The notes beneath the pieces were generated by a model. It made no database searches. It was not told the DNA's origin and was given only the letters and a program-made list of their open reading frames with translations. Both the position numbers and the translations under genes were made by a program. A DNA stretch of 64,000 bases from H2-BAC3 sp045863035 (lineage in GTDB: Bacteria; Bacteroidota; Ignavibacteria; Ignavibacteriales; Ignavibacteriaceae), in contig BTUV01000003.1 in assembly GCA_045863035.1 (NCBI GenBank), positions 1-64,000 of the forward strand, in the 5' to 3' direction. This document shows positions 54,689-63,459 of the stretch, one piece after another; positions within the stretch are counted from its first letter, which is position 1; the number at the start of each line of letters is the position of its first letter.

Positions 54689-55064
54689 GGAAACAATTAT
54701 GAATTATGAAGTATGAATTGTTGAGCTTTTTCCCCCCTTCAAAAATCCGCGTAATCTGTGTAATCCGTTTAATCCGTGAAATCCGGTCAATCCGTTTAAT
54801 CCGTGATCACAATCCGNNNNNNNNNNNNNNNNNNNNNNNNNNNNNNNNNNNNNNNNNNNNNNNNNNNNNNNNNNNNNNNNNNNNNNNNNNNNNNNNNNNN
54901 NNNNNNNNNNNNNNNNGTTTAATCCGTGATCACAATCCGTTTAATCCGTGATCACAATCCGTTTAATCCGTTTAATCCGTAATCAAAATCCGTGAAATCC
55001 GGTCAATCCGTTTAATCCGTGATCAAAAATTGTTAGTTTTCAGTTTTCAATTATGAATTAGTTT
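54689..55064. repeat. Tandem 'AATCCGTTTAATCCGTGATC' repeats around a gap
   Basis: A 22-base unit, starting GTTTAATCCGTGATCACAAT, occurs head to tail on both sides of the N block (54794-54816, 54917-54938, 54939-54960), followed by shorter AATCCGT variants to about 55025. Similar AATCCGTTTAATCCG blocks occur near 61770 and 63200. No gene. Confidence 0.85.
54817..54916. other. Assembly gap (100 N)
   Basis: Exactly 100 N, a scaffolding placeholder inside a tandem repeat. The true length is unknown. Confidence 0.97.
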
Positions 55065-55529
55065 ATGAAACTCGCTACTCTTTGTTACGTAAAGGACATT
55101 CCCAACGGCAAGACCCTTATGCTGCACCGCATCAAGAAGGAAAATGATGTGCATCAGGGGAAGTGGAACGGCCTCGGGGGGAAGTTTGATGCCGGGGAGA
55201 CTCCGGAGGAATGCGTCATCAGGGAAATCAGGGAGGAGTCGGGGCTGACCATTAAAAATCCGGTTATGAAGGGTTTTCTCACCTTTCCGGCATTTAAGGA
55301 TGATGAGGACTGGTTCGTGTTTGTTTTTACCGCCCCTCATTTTTCCGGTCATCTGATTGAGTCCACGGAGGGGCATCTGGAGTGGATTAACGATAAAGAC
55401 CTCCTTTCCCTGAACCTGTGGGAAGGGGATGCGATCTTCTTCCCATGGATGGATCAGGAGAAGTTCTTTTCAGGCAAATTTATCTATAAAGAGGGTAAAT
55501 TGATAGAATACACAGTGGAGTTTTATTAG
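55065..55529 (+). CDS. NUDIX hydrolase (8-oxo-dGTP diphosphatase type)
   Basis: 154 residues. The Nudix box is intact: GKFDAGETPEECVIREIREE followed by SGLTI (about 46-70), fitting GX5EX7REUXEEXGU. The start MKLATLCYVKDIPNGKTLML and short length match the MutT/YtkD-like group that hydrolyses nucleotide diphosphates such as 8-oxo-dGTP. A divalent metal is bound by the Nudix glutamates. It is convergent with the Trm112-like gene, with a hairpin pair between. Confidence 0.88.
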   Translation: MKLATLCYVKDIPNGKTLMLHRIKKENDVHQGKWNGLGGKFDAGETPEECVIREIREESGLTIKNPVMKGFLTFPAFKDDEDWFVFVFTAPHFSGHLIESTEGHLEWINDKDLLSLNLWEGDAIFFPWMDQEKFFSGKFIYKEGKLIEYTVEFY

Positions 55530-55748
55530 AACGGTTCCGTCCGGCTGAAACAATTCCCCCCCGAGGAGGGTACAAGTTAATAAGCGCATAGGTGATTTCT
55601 GACCTGAAGACAGATTGTTATCTGTCTATACGAAACGGAGTTATTCCGGGCTGAGACAAATTGTTATCTGTCTGTACGATTCAGATGGTTCTTCGACTAA
55701 ACGTACATTGTTAATTGTACATTGTTAATTGTACATTGTACATTTTTT
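55530..55748. repeat. Convergent gap with duplicated hairpins and short tandem repeat
   Basis: AGACAGAT-TGTT-ATCTGTCT at 55608-55627 and AGACAAAT-TGTT-ATCTGTCT at 55654-55673 are near-identical hairpins, each followed by (T/G)TACGA. At 55703-55745 a 14-base unit GTACATTGTTAATT is repeated. No gene. Confidence 0.75.
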
Positions 55749-55961
55749 TCAGGATTTCTTTTGTGCTGCGTCCATAATTTTCTGCCATTCCGCCGGAGTC
55801 AGTTCTTCCGATTCATCAATGAGCATGACCGGAAAACTATCCTCAATGCGGTACCGGCGGCGGGTTTCAGGGTCGGTCGAGACCAGAAATCCCTCATGGA
55901 AAACCAGAGGCGCTTTTGAGAGGGGGCAGCGAAGGATGTTCAGGAGTTCGTCTGATATCAT
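55749..55961 (-). CDS. Trm112-like protein
   Basis: 70 residues starting MISDELLNILRCPLSKAPLV, with a YRIEDSFPVMLIDESEEL end. This is the Trm112/UPF0434 family pattern, in which a single Cys-Pro remains of the zinc site. In eukaryotes and archaea Trm112 activates methyltransferases; the bacterial role is less clear. The methyltransferase at 3415 is not adjacent, so no partner is implied here. Confidence 0.85.
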   Translation of the reverse strand: MISDELLNILRCPLSKAPLVFHEGFLVSTDPETRRRYRIEDSFPVMLIDESEELTPAEWQKIMDAAQKKS

Positions 55962-56033
55962 ATTCTTTATTGTTGTAAAAATTAAATCGAATAAACTATT
56001 TTAATCTATCAAAATTTCTGACAGGATCAAAAA

Positions 56034-57140
56034 ATGAAAGCCGTTTTTTTCTTTATTTTATTCCTCACGCAGGCAGCCACACTCTTCCCCCAGGGAGTGA
56101 GCGGGGCAGACTCGCTGGGGGACAAAAAGCTCTTCCAGATAAAACGCTACAATTACATCCTCGACTATATCGCCGAGAAAAAATTTGAGGATATCGCGAA
56201 GGATATCATCAAAGCGGACGGGAAATCTGTTATTCCATCCTACAATCCGGAGGAGGATGTATATATACTCTTCAGCGGCGTGAAGGATATGAATGAGTTT
56301 CAGCTTATCCTGAGGGATGAAAACGGACTGACCGACAGAATTGTTGAAGCAAAAAATGTTTATCTGATCTGGATTGATGATGAGCTTGGCGACGATTATG
56401 AAATCAACTACGAAATCCATGAGCGGGAGTCAGCCCTGCAGAAGGATTTTGCAAGCGTTAAAAGCTGGTTCACCGGACTGAAAACAGACGCAAACACCAC
56501 CCGCGGCGATGACGCTGTATATAATTATTACTACAAGATTATTAAACTGCAGGGGGTCATCTGCCCTTCGGATATAAAAATTTCCCTTAAAGTTTTGAAT
56601 CAGGGAAGACTAAAAGCCGAAAAAGAAGCAAGTTACATTAACCATGAAATCAGCTATTATAATGTAGCCATCGGCGTGAGTGCATCGCCCGGAAAAGAAA
56701 AGAACTTTCTGATTAAAGACAAGCAGCTTTTCCTGTCAAACAATGTGCGCAGTGAATGGGACGGGCAGTTCATCCTCGGATTCAATTTTCACTTCGGGCG
56801 GGAGATGGACTCATGGAATCCAAACTACAAACCCTGGGAAGGTGATTTCTGGTCTGACTTCCATCAGCGGCTCAATCTTTTTGTGGGGCTTGATATCAGC
56901 AGCAAGCCGTTTGACAATCTTTACGCGGGGCTCGGGCTTAACATCACAAAGGATATTCAACTTGTCTCCGGATTAGTCTGGTACCGCTCCACGCAGGTGA
57001 GCAACGGTGAGGATGTGGGGGACGTGAATTCACTTGATGACATCAAGAATTTCTTTCCTAAGAAATATGAACCAAAATTCTATATCGGACTGAATTTCAG
57101 CACGCTTGCAGTCTCAAAAATGCTGGGTCTGACCAAGTGA
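56034..57140 (+). CDS. Secreted hypothetical protein
   Basis: 368 residues, unrecognised. It has a signal peptide (MKAVFFFILFLTQAATLFPQ) and a rest that mixes helices with beta strands, including YNVAIGVSASPGKEKNFLIK and a run near the end (LNLFVGLDISSKPFDNLYAG, LGLNITKDIQLVSGLVWYRS) that looks like outer-membrane strands. It probably is a periplasmic or outer-membrane protein. It stands alone, ahead of a long repeat block. Confidence 0.65.
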   Translation: MKAVFFFILFLTQAATLFPQGVSGADSLGDKKLFQIKRYNYILDYIAEKKFEDIAKDIIKADGKSVIPSYNPEEDVYILFSGVKDMNEFQLILRDENGLTDRIVEAKNVYLIWIDDELGDDYEINYEIHERESALQKDFASVKSWFTGLKTDANTTRGDDAVYNYYYKIIKLQGVICPSDIKISLKVLNQGRLKAEKEASYINHEISYYNVAIGVSASPGKEKNFLIKDKQLFLSNNVRSEWDGQFILGFNFHFGREMDSWNPNYKPWEGDFWSDFHQRLNLFVGLDISSKPFDNLYAGLGLNITKDIQLVSGLVWYRSTQVSNGEDVGDVNSLDDIKNFFPKKYEPKFYIGLNFSTLAVSKMLGLTK

Positions 57141-57722
57141 TGTAAGATTCGCGGGGATTAGTGCAATTCGCGGCAAGATTTAACACAAATGGACACGAAT
57201 TTGAGGACACCAATTTTCACGAATTAAATACAGGGCCTTGGTGTAATTCGTGTTTCTAATTTGTGCAATTCGTGGCAACAGTTTACACAAATGGACACGA
57301 ATTTGAGGACACCAATTTTCACGAATTAAATACAGGGCCNNNNNNNNNNNNNNNNNNNNNNNNNNNNNNNNNNNNNNNNNNNNNNNNNNNNNNNNNNNNN
57401 NNNNNNNNNNNNNNNNNNNNNNNNNNNNNNNNNNNNNNNTTTACACAAATGGACACGAATTTGAGGACACCAATTTTCACGAATTAAATACAGGACTTTG
57501 GTGTAATTCGTGTTTCTAATTTGTGCAATTCGTGGCAACAGTTTACACAAATGGACACGAATTTGAGGACACCAATTTTCACGAATTAAATACAGGACTT
57601 TGGTGTAATTCGTGGCAAAGTGTAACATGAATGCTATCTGCCCGGACCGCCTGATCAAAAACTTTGCATTATTTTCCTGTTTTGCTTATTTTCTCACATG
57701 AGAAATCTTTATTTTTAGGAAT
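57141..57722. repeat. 102-bp tandem repeat block containing a gap
   Basis: A unit of about 102 bases, starting TTTACACAAATGGACACGAA and holding CACGAATTAAATACAGG and GTGTAATTCGTG, starts at 57179, 57282, 57440 and 57542. The N block at 57340-57439 lies within it. The CACGAATTA / TAATTCGTG parts are complementary and could form a hairpin. No gene is present. Confidence 0.85.
57340..57439. other. Assembly gap (100 N)
   Basis: Exactly 100 N inside the 102-base tandem repeat. The right side restarts at a repeat boundary, so the copy number is unresolved. Confidence 0.97.
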
Positions 57723-58751
57723 ATGGTAACAAATTCAGCATTAGAAATAATCAGGGGGAACCCTGAGCTTTACAAGCCGCTTTCTGCCACGATTGCGAAT
57801 ACGGCTGGGGACGGGAGTAATGCCTCTCTACCCCTCAGACTCAATCTCCGGATCACAGGAAAGACCAATGCCTTTGAGGCAGTGTTAATCATGTCCGGAA
57901 TTCTCAGAGATATCGAACTCGGTGTTCTCAAAGCAAAAATGAAAAGGGATAAAGGGGGAGCAAATCAGATTCTGGTGGTGCCCTATATATCAAAAACTAT
58001 TCAGAATCTTCTTGAGGAGGAGGGAGTTTCCGCAATTGACCTGAGCGGTAATTATTACATCGTAACACCGGAACTCACTGCTATTCGTTTAGATCAGCAA
58101 AACCGGTTTAAGGTCAAACGCACAATTCAAAATATCTATAGCCGCAACAGTTCGATAGCCGTCCGGTGGCTTCTGACAAAGAAAACAGTGGCAAATAACC
58201 TTCTTCAGTTAAAATCTGAAATGGATCAAAAAGGTTCAGAACTCAGTTTGGGCACAATCTCAAAAGTTCTAAAAGTATTAGATGAGGATATATATATCGT
58301 AAGAACTCCAATGGAGATTAAGGTGCTAAAGCCGGATGAGCTATTAACTCGTCTGAAAACCGAATACCGGCAACCCGCGGTGCTTTCAGAGCTTAGGATC
58401 CGTCTTCCGGAAAACAAAACCGAAGCCGGGAAAATTCTAAGTGAAACTCTGGGCGAGAACTCCTGGATCTGGTCAGGCAGCTCCTCCGCGGAACGCTATG
58501 CGACAACCTTATCTCAGAGCACTTCTACGGTATATACCAAAACCAATCCGGAAGAAACCCGTATTACCGGACAATCCGACAATAGATTTTATAACTGCAC
58601 ACTACAATATATAACCGATACCCTTGTATATTTTGATGCAATTAAAAACTTTAGTTCCGCCATACAGTCATATATAGAGCTTTCAAGAATGGATAAAAGG
58701 GAACAGGAAATAGCGGAAGATATCAGGAGAGTAATTCTGAATGAACAATAA
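57723..58751 (+). CDS. AbiEi-like type IV antitoxin / transcriptional regulator
   Basis: 342 residues. The region VVPYISKTIQNLLEEEGVSA followed by IDLSGNYYIVTP (about 80-115) matches the AbiEi_2-type pattern, with a winged-helix region after it (IAVRWLLTKKTVANNLLQL to LGTISKVLKVLDED) and a C-terminal half holding SWIWSGSSSAERYATTLS. In type IV systems AbiEi represses the operon and opposes the AbiEii nucleotidyltransferase. Here no AbiEii follows; only a 23-codon overlapping stub (58741-58812) is found, so it may be an orphan. Confidence 0.6.
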   Translation: MVTNSALEIIRGNPELYKPLSATIANTAGDGSNASLPLRLNLRITGKTNAFEAVLIMSGILRDIELGVLKAKMKRDKGGANQILVVPYISKTIQNLLEEEGVSAIDLSGNYYIVTPELTAIRLDQQNRFKVKRTIQNIYSRNSSIAVRWLLTKKTVANNLLQLKSEMDQKGSELSLGTISKVLKVLDEDIYIVRTPMEIKVLKPDELLTRLKTEYRQPAVLSELRIRLPENKTEAGKILSETLGENSWIWSGSSSAERYATTLSQSTSTVYTKTNPEETRITGQSDNRFYNCTLQYITDTLVYFDAIKNFSSAIQSYIELSRMDKREQEIAEDIRRVILNEQ

Positions 58752-58812
58752 GTCGTCTGACATAAACGATTATTTGCTAAGTACGCTCACTGAACCCGGC
58801 AAAAAAATCTGA
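58741..58812 (+). pseudogene. Truncated partner of the AbiEi-like gene (23-codon stub)
   Basis: An ATG at 58741 lies within the last codons of the AbiEi-like gene, and a frame of 23 codons (MNNKSSDINDYLL...) ends at TGA 58810-58812. Overlapping starts are typical of toxin genes in TA operons, so the stub may be the 5' end of a lost toxin. The frame after the stop was not restored in other phases. It may also be chance. Confidence 0.3.
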
Positions 58813-58911
58813 TATATACTGGATTCAATTAACAGTAATGGCAGCTATGATTATAGTAACAGTCCTCGACTCGTCATTACCATTCCTGGATATTCGTGCA
58901 ATTCGTGGCAA

Positions 58912-58938
58912 AAAAAGAGGGCAGGTCGCAACCTGCCC
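58912..58938 (-). terminator. Rho-independent terminator of clpB
   Basis: GGGCAGGT and ACCTGCCC form a perfect 8-base stem around CGCA at 58919-58938, and on the minus strand the stem is followed by TCTTTTTTT. It lies 20 bases past the clpB stop. Confidence 0.9.
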
Positions 58939-58958
58939 CTACAAATTGCCAATATATA

Positions 58959-61574
58959 TTATTCCTTACGGAACTGTAATCCTGATCTCTCTCCGGTTTC
59001 AACCAGAATGGTATCTCCTTCATTAAAGTTTCCTTCAAGCAGATAGCGGGAAAGCGGATTCGCCAGATATTTCTGCACCGAGCGCTTTAACGGCCGCGCT
59101 CCGAATGAAACATCATACCCAACCTGCGCAAGCCAGTCTTTGGCTTCATCCGTAACTTTCAGATGCAGGTCTCGTGCGGCAAGCATGGCGGTAACTTTTT
59201 CAATCTGTATATCCACAATACTGCGCAGTTCCGCCCTGCTGAGCGGTTTAAACATCACCACTTCATCTATGCGGTTCAGGAACTCAGGTCTGATGGTCCT
59301 TCGCATCAGATCAATAATCTTGGAACGCAGCCCACCCATCGCGTCTTCCAGATTTTCACCCGCGCGCTCAAGTTCATCCTGTATGAGCATAGAACCAAGA
59401 TTGGATGTCATAATCAGAATGGTATTCTTAAAGTTTACGGTTCTTCCCTGATTATCCGTCAGGCGGCCGTCATCAAGCACCTGCAGCAATATATTATATA
59501 CATCTGAGTGTGCCTTCTCAATTTCATCAAGCAACACAACCGAATATGGCCTTCTTCTCACCGCCTCGGTTAACTGTCCCCCTTCTTCATAACCAACATA
59601 ACCGGGAGGTGCACCAATCAGGCGCGAAACAGAAAACTTCTCCATATATTCAGACATATCAATGCGGATCATCGCGTGCTCGTCATCAAACAATGCTTCG
59701 GCAAGTGCACGGGCAAGTTCTGTTTTACCAACGCCGGTTGTACCAAGAAAGATAAATGATCCCACCGGACGGTTAACATCCTGCAGACCGGTACGCGAAC
59801 GGCGTATTGCATTGGCAACTGCAATTACTGCATCTTCCTGCCCTACGACCCGTTTGTGCAGTTCTTCTTCAAGCCGCAGCAATTTCTGTTTTTCGCTTTC
59901 AAGCATCCGCTGAACAGGAATGCCTGTCCACTTTGCAACAATCTCTGCAATGTCTTCGGCCTCAACTTCTTCCTTCAGAAGTTTTTTATCTTTCTGAATA
60001 ACTGAAAGTTCTGCAGCTTCTTTTTTTAGTTTCTTTTCGAGGTCAACTATTCTGCCGTAACGGATCTCCGCGACTTTTTCATAATTGTTTTCACGCTCCA
60101 GCCGCTCTGCATCCGCTTTAAGTGATTCAATTTGTTCTTTGATAGCACGCATGATGCTTATTTTATCTTTTTCACTCTGCCAGTGAAGTTTAAGCTGAGA
60201 TTTTTCTTCATTAATACCGCTTAATTCTTTTTCAAGTTCAGCAAGCCGTTTTTCCGATGCTTCATCTTTTTCACGGCGGAGCGCTTCCCGTTCAATCTCA
60301 AGCTGTCGTGTTTTGCGCTGAAGCGAATCAAGTTCTTCGGGCATGGAGTCTATTTCAATACGAAGTTTAGAAGCCGACTCGTCAATCAGGTCAATAGCTT
60401 TATCCGGCAGGAAGCGGTCTGATATATACCGCTGTGAAAGCTGCACGGCGGCAACAATGGCTCCGTCTGTTATGCGCACACCGTGATGCACTTCATATTT
60501 TTCTTTAAGCCCGCGCAGGATTGAAATTGCATCCTCCTCTGAGGGCTCACTCACCAGCACCGGCTGAAATCTCCGTTCGAGTGCTGCATCTTTTTCTATA
60601 TACTTCTTGTATTCATTAAGAGTAGTGGCTCCCACGCAATGGAGGTCACCACGTGCAAGAGCGGGCTTTAAGATATTAGCTGCATCCATTGCACCTTCGG
60701 CCTGTCCGGCTCCGACCAGCGTGTGGAGTTCATCAATAAAAAGAATTACTTCCCCCTCAGAGGCAGTTACTTCCTTCAGCACTGCTTTCATCCGCTCTTC
60801 AAACTGACCGCGGAACTGCGTGCCTGCAATCATCGCCCCCATATCAAGCGCAACAATTCTTTTACTTTTCAGATTTTCAGGCACATCTCCGGCAATAATG
60901 CGGTGCGCTAAACCCTCAGCGATAGCAGTTTTACCCACACCGGGCTCACCAATCAGTACCGGATTATTTTTCGTCCGGCGTGAAAGTACCTGCAGCACAC
61001 GGCGGATTTCCTCATCGCGGCCGACAACCGGGTCAAGTTTACCCGACTTAGCAAGCTCATTCAGGTCACGTCCAAATTTGTTTAATGACTGATAGGTATC
61101 CTCAGCGTTTTGTGAGGTCACCCGATGATTGCCTCTCACATCCACCAGAGCTTTAAGGATAATATCGTAGGAGACTCCCGAATCACGCAGAAGCTGTCCG
61201 GCTTTCCCCTGTTCTTTGGAGAGCGCAAGGAGCAAATGCTCGGTTGAGATATACTCATCCTTCAGGTTTCCGGCCTCCTTAAAAGCGGAATCAAAAAGAG
61301 CTGCGGTTTGGTTGGACATCTGCTGTTCTGAAATGGCAGAGCCGCTGATTTTGGGGAGGCGGTCAAGCAATTCGCTAATCTGAATTTTAATCTTATTCGC
61401 GTTGCCGCCGGTTTTGCGGATGATATTTTCGGTAAGTCCGTTCCCCTCCTCAATCATTGCAGCCAGGATGTGCTCCGGTTCGAGTACCTGATTGCTGTAA
61501 TTCCGGGCGATATCCAGTGCGTTTTGAACAACTTCCTGGGCTTTGACGGTTAATTTATTAAAATTGAATGCCAT
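58959..61574 (-). CDS. clpB: Disaggregase chaperone ClpB
   Basis: 871 residues. The N domain (about 1-145) precedes AAA-1 with Walker A GEPGVGKTAIAEGL (Lys215) and GEVILFIDELHTLVGAG. A coiled-coil middle domain (about 400-525) with ERENNYEKVAEIRYGRIVDL distinguishes ClpB from ClpC/ClpA. AAA-2 has GTTGVGKTELARALAE and VVLLDEIEKAHSDV. ClpB with DnaK untangles heat-damaged aggregates. No heat-shock operator was recognised upstream. Confidence 0.97.
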   Translation of the reverse strand: MAFNFNKLTVKAQEVVQNALDIARNYSNQVLEPEHILAAMIEEGNGLTENIIRKTGGNANKIKIQISELLDRLPKISGSAISEQQMSNQTAALFDSAFKEAGNLKDEYISTEHLLLALSKEQGKAGQLLRDSGVSYDIILKALVDVRGNHRVTSQNAEDTYQSLNKFGRDLNELAKSGKLDPVVGRDEEIRRVLQVLSRRTKNNPVLIGEPGVGKTAIAEGLAHRIIAGDVPENLKSKRIVALDMGAMIAGTQFRGQFEERMKAVLKEVTASEGEVILFIDELHTLVGAGQAEGAMDAANILKPALARGDLHCVGATTLNEYKKYIEKDAALERRFQPVLVSEPSEEDAISILRGLKEKYEVHHGVRITDGAIVAAVQLSQRYISDRFLPDKAIDLIDESASKLRIEIDSMPEELDSLQRKTRQLEIEREALRREKDEASEKRLAELEKELSGINEEKSQLKLHWQSEKDKISIMRAIKEQIESLKADAERLERENNYEKVAEIRYGRIVDLEKKLKKEAAELSVIQKDKKLLKEEVEAEDIAEIVAKWTGIPVQRMLESEKQKLLRLEEELHKRVVGQEDAVIAVANAIRRSRTGLQDVNRPVGSFIFLGTTGVGKTELARALAEALFDDEHAMIRIDMSEYMEKFSVSRLIGAPPGYVGYEEGGQLTEAVRRRPYSVVLLDEIEKAHSDVYNILLQVLDDGRLTDNQGRTVNFKNTILIMTSNLGSMLIQDELERAGENLEDAMGGLRSKIIDLMRRTIRPEFLNRIDEVVMFKPLSRAELRSIVDIQIEKVTAMLAARDLHLKVTDEAKDWLAQVGYDVSFGARPLKRSVQKYLANPLSRYLLEGNFNEGDTILVETGERSGLQFRKE

Positions 61575-61863
61575 CTGTTTTCCTTTTCAATAAAACATAA
61601 TTGCCAGATTTCACGGTATAAAAATACCCTTTTCCGCAGTATTAGATGCAGGGATAAGGGAGAGAGTTTCAGGGGGGGGGCAGGAGTTTTACACTAATTC
61701 ACGCGAATTTTGCAACACTAATTTTCACGAATTTGAGGACACTAATTTTCACGAATATAATTTCCCCATCCGTGCAATCAGCGTAATCCGTTTAATCCGC
61801 GATCGTGATTCGTTTTCCTAAATTAGTGCCATTCGTGTTAACAGAGGCAGCCAAAGTTTAACA
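61575..61863. repeat. Intergenic region with 'AATCCGTTTAATCCG' and 'CACGAATTT' repeats
   Basis: Contains a G run at about 61673-61680, then the short repeats ACACTAATTTTCACGAAT (twice) and AATCCGTTTAATCCGCGATC, both shared with blocks at 57.2 kb and 54.8 kb. No gene. Confidence 0.6.
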
Positions 61864-62202
61864 CTATTTCAAAAAATCTCCATCAACAATCAGAAGTTTC
61901 ACCCCATTTTCTGAAAAGGAACGATGTGAACTAAGTCCGTCTGAAACAATATAGGTTTCCCCTTTGGTGAGTGTAATTTTCTCACCGGTGCTCAGTTCAC
62001 TGATAAATTCCCCCTCTAAGCAGTGTACAATATGACCTTTCTGACACCAGTGGTCTGCCTGATAGCCGCGGGAATATTCCACAATCCGTATCCTCAGCCC
62101 TTCAAGTTGCATTGTCTGCCAATATGCAGATCCGGTTTCACCTTTGTGTTCAACTTTTTCAATTGATGTCCAGTCAATTGTTTGAAATGGTATAGTGCTC
62201 AT
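61864..62202 (-). CDS. DHCW-motif cupin-fold protein
   Basis: 112 residues with a single cupin barrel. The motif GYQADHWCQKGHIVHCLEGE (about 47-66) is the DHCW signature; the Asp, His, Cys and Trp are at about 50-53. The end LTKGETYIVSDGLSSHRS is a second cupin motif. The family has no known activity. It is a stand-alone gene with AATCCG repeats on its left and a 1.25-kb gene-free region on its right. Confidence 0.85.
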   Translation of the reverse strand: MSTIPFQTIDWTSIEKVEHKGETGSAYWQTMQLEGLRIRIVEYSRGYQADHWCQKGHIVHCLEGEFISELSTGEKITLTKGETYIVSDGLSSHRSFSENGVKLLIVDGDFLK

Positions 62203-62553
62203 GGGATTTTCTTTGATTTCTTTCTATCCTCAGCGGACTGCTTCAACAAATTAATGCTGTCCGCCGGTGCAGTAGCGGGTTTTGATGCACAAAACTCGGA
62301 TACGTGACCAAAGTTGCCAAAGTTGATTAAATGCATAATATTTCAATTAACCGCTAAACCGCCATTTTTTGGCGGGTCAATATATTCTACTTTTGTTACG
62401 GATTTGTTCATTTCTTGATCTTTATCAAATAACCGTCAAATAAAAACTGACTGCCGATCATATAACCATCACATAATAAACCATTGATTATCAAGGAGTT
62501 ACGATATCGATTGACTCCAGCAGCCACATAAGAAATTCGAATTTGTCAAATTA

Positions 62554-62757
62554 CCATCAAATAAGACTTTATGCCCAAAATGGGATGTAGCTGGCGTATT
62601 CTGCGTGATTATATTGAGCATCCTATTGAGCATTTATTGATTTTCTTGCAGGTTTTGCTCAATAGATAATCAATGAGTTGAGGGGTCTTGAAAACCCCGC
62701 AATCAAACAACTATCAAATAAAACTTTAAGCCCAAAAGGGGATGTAGCTTGCATATT
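62554..62757. repeat. Direct repeat pair (62554-62600 and 62713-62757)
   Basis: Both copies contain ATCAAATAA(A/G)ACTTTA, GCCCAAAA and GGGATGTAGCT, separated by 112 bases. They face the same way. Nothing shows that they flank a mobile element. Confidence 0.7.
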
Positions 62758-63194
62758 TTTTTTAATCTCCTTTCAGAATCATCTTCTAGAATTACTTTGT
62801 CTTCAAGGCATCCAGAATAATTCGGGTAGCAATAGCAGCATTTTGGTTTTTAAAATTATCAAACTTCCGGTCAAAACCAAAACTGCTAAAATTTCACTTC
62901 GACAACGCTTAAAATGACTGCTTTTTCGTAATTCGATTTTAATTTTCTCTGAGCGAGTTTAAAAACCGGACATTCTTAATAATTGGGTGAATTTAAGTTT
63001 ACAGAAGTTTATCAGGTAGAGATCCACTCACAAGATGAAATCAGAAATTGCCCTCATACTCCTTGCCATCGGCGGCAGTTGTAAAGTAATTCTTTACAAC
63101 TGAATTTTCTTCTAACCCCTTACCCTTCAAGAGGTTGTCTATTGTTCTGCTTAGAGGTGGCAAAAAGTTCCGCCAGTTGGTTTTGGTTCGCTTG

Positions 63195-63325
63195 TATCAT
63201 CCGTTTAATCCGCGATCAATAATCCGTGCAATCAGCGTAATCCCTTTAATCCGCGATCAATCATCCGTGAAATCAGCGTAATCCGTTTAATCCGCGATCA
63301 TATATTACAGACTCAGCATCTCTTT
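63195..63325. repeat. 'AATCCG' repeat block and duplicated contig end
   Basis: A block of AATCCGTTTAATCCGCGATC and AATCAGCGTAATCCG repeats. The last 55 bases before the N gap (63271-63325) are identical to the first 55 after it (63426-63480). Confidence 0.85.
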
Positions 63326-63425
63326 NNNNNNNNNNNNNNNNNNNNNNNNNNNNNNNNNNNNNNNNNNNNNNNNNNNNNNNNNNNNNNNNNNNNNNNNNNN
63401 NNNNNNNNNNNNNNNNNNNNNNNNN
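63326..63425. other. Assembly gap (100 N), probably spurious
   Basis: Exactly 100 N between two identical 55-base ends. This looks like two contigs overlapping by the assembly k-mer rather than a real gap. Confidence 0.9.
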
Positions 63426-63459
63426 AATCAGCGTAATCCGTTTAATCCGCGATCATATA

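Larger units (their letters stand above)
62203..63459. other. Long gene-poor region with direct repeats and remnants
   Basis: No intact gene is seen. A direct repeat of about 46 bases, ATCAAATAAGACTTTATGCC... then GGGATGTAGCTGGCGTATT-like, occurs at 62554-62600 and 62713-62757. A hairpin CCGCC-ATTTTTT-GGCGG lies at 62359-62375 and GGGGT...ACCCC at 62682-62698. On the minus strand, 62824-62914 reads as short open segments ending IATRIILDALKTK and could be a degraded gene. The right end holds AATCCG repeats and an N gap. Confidence 0.5.

Noticed and set aside
62678..62917. 79-residue plus-strand coding region
   Set aside because: It begins inside a hairpin, includes a direct repeat, and has no recognisable motif.
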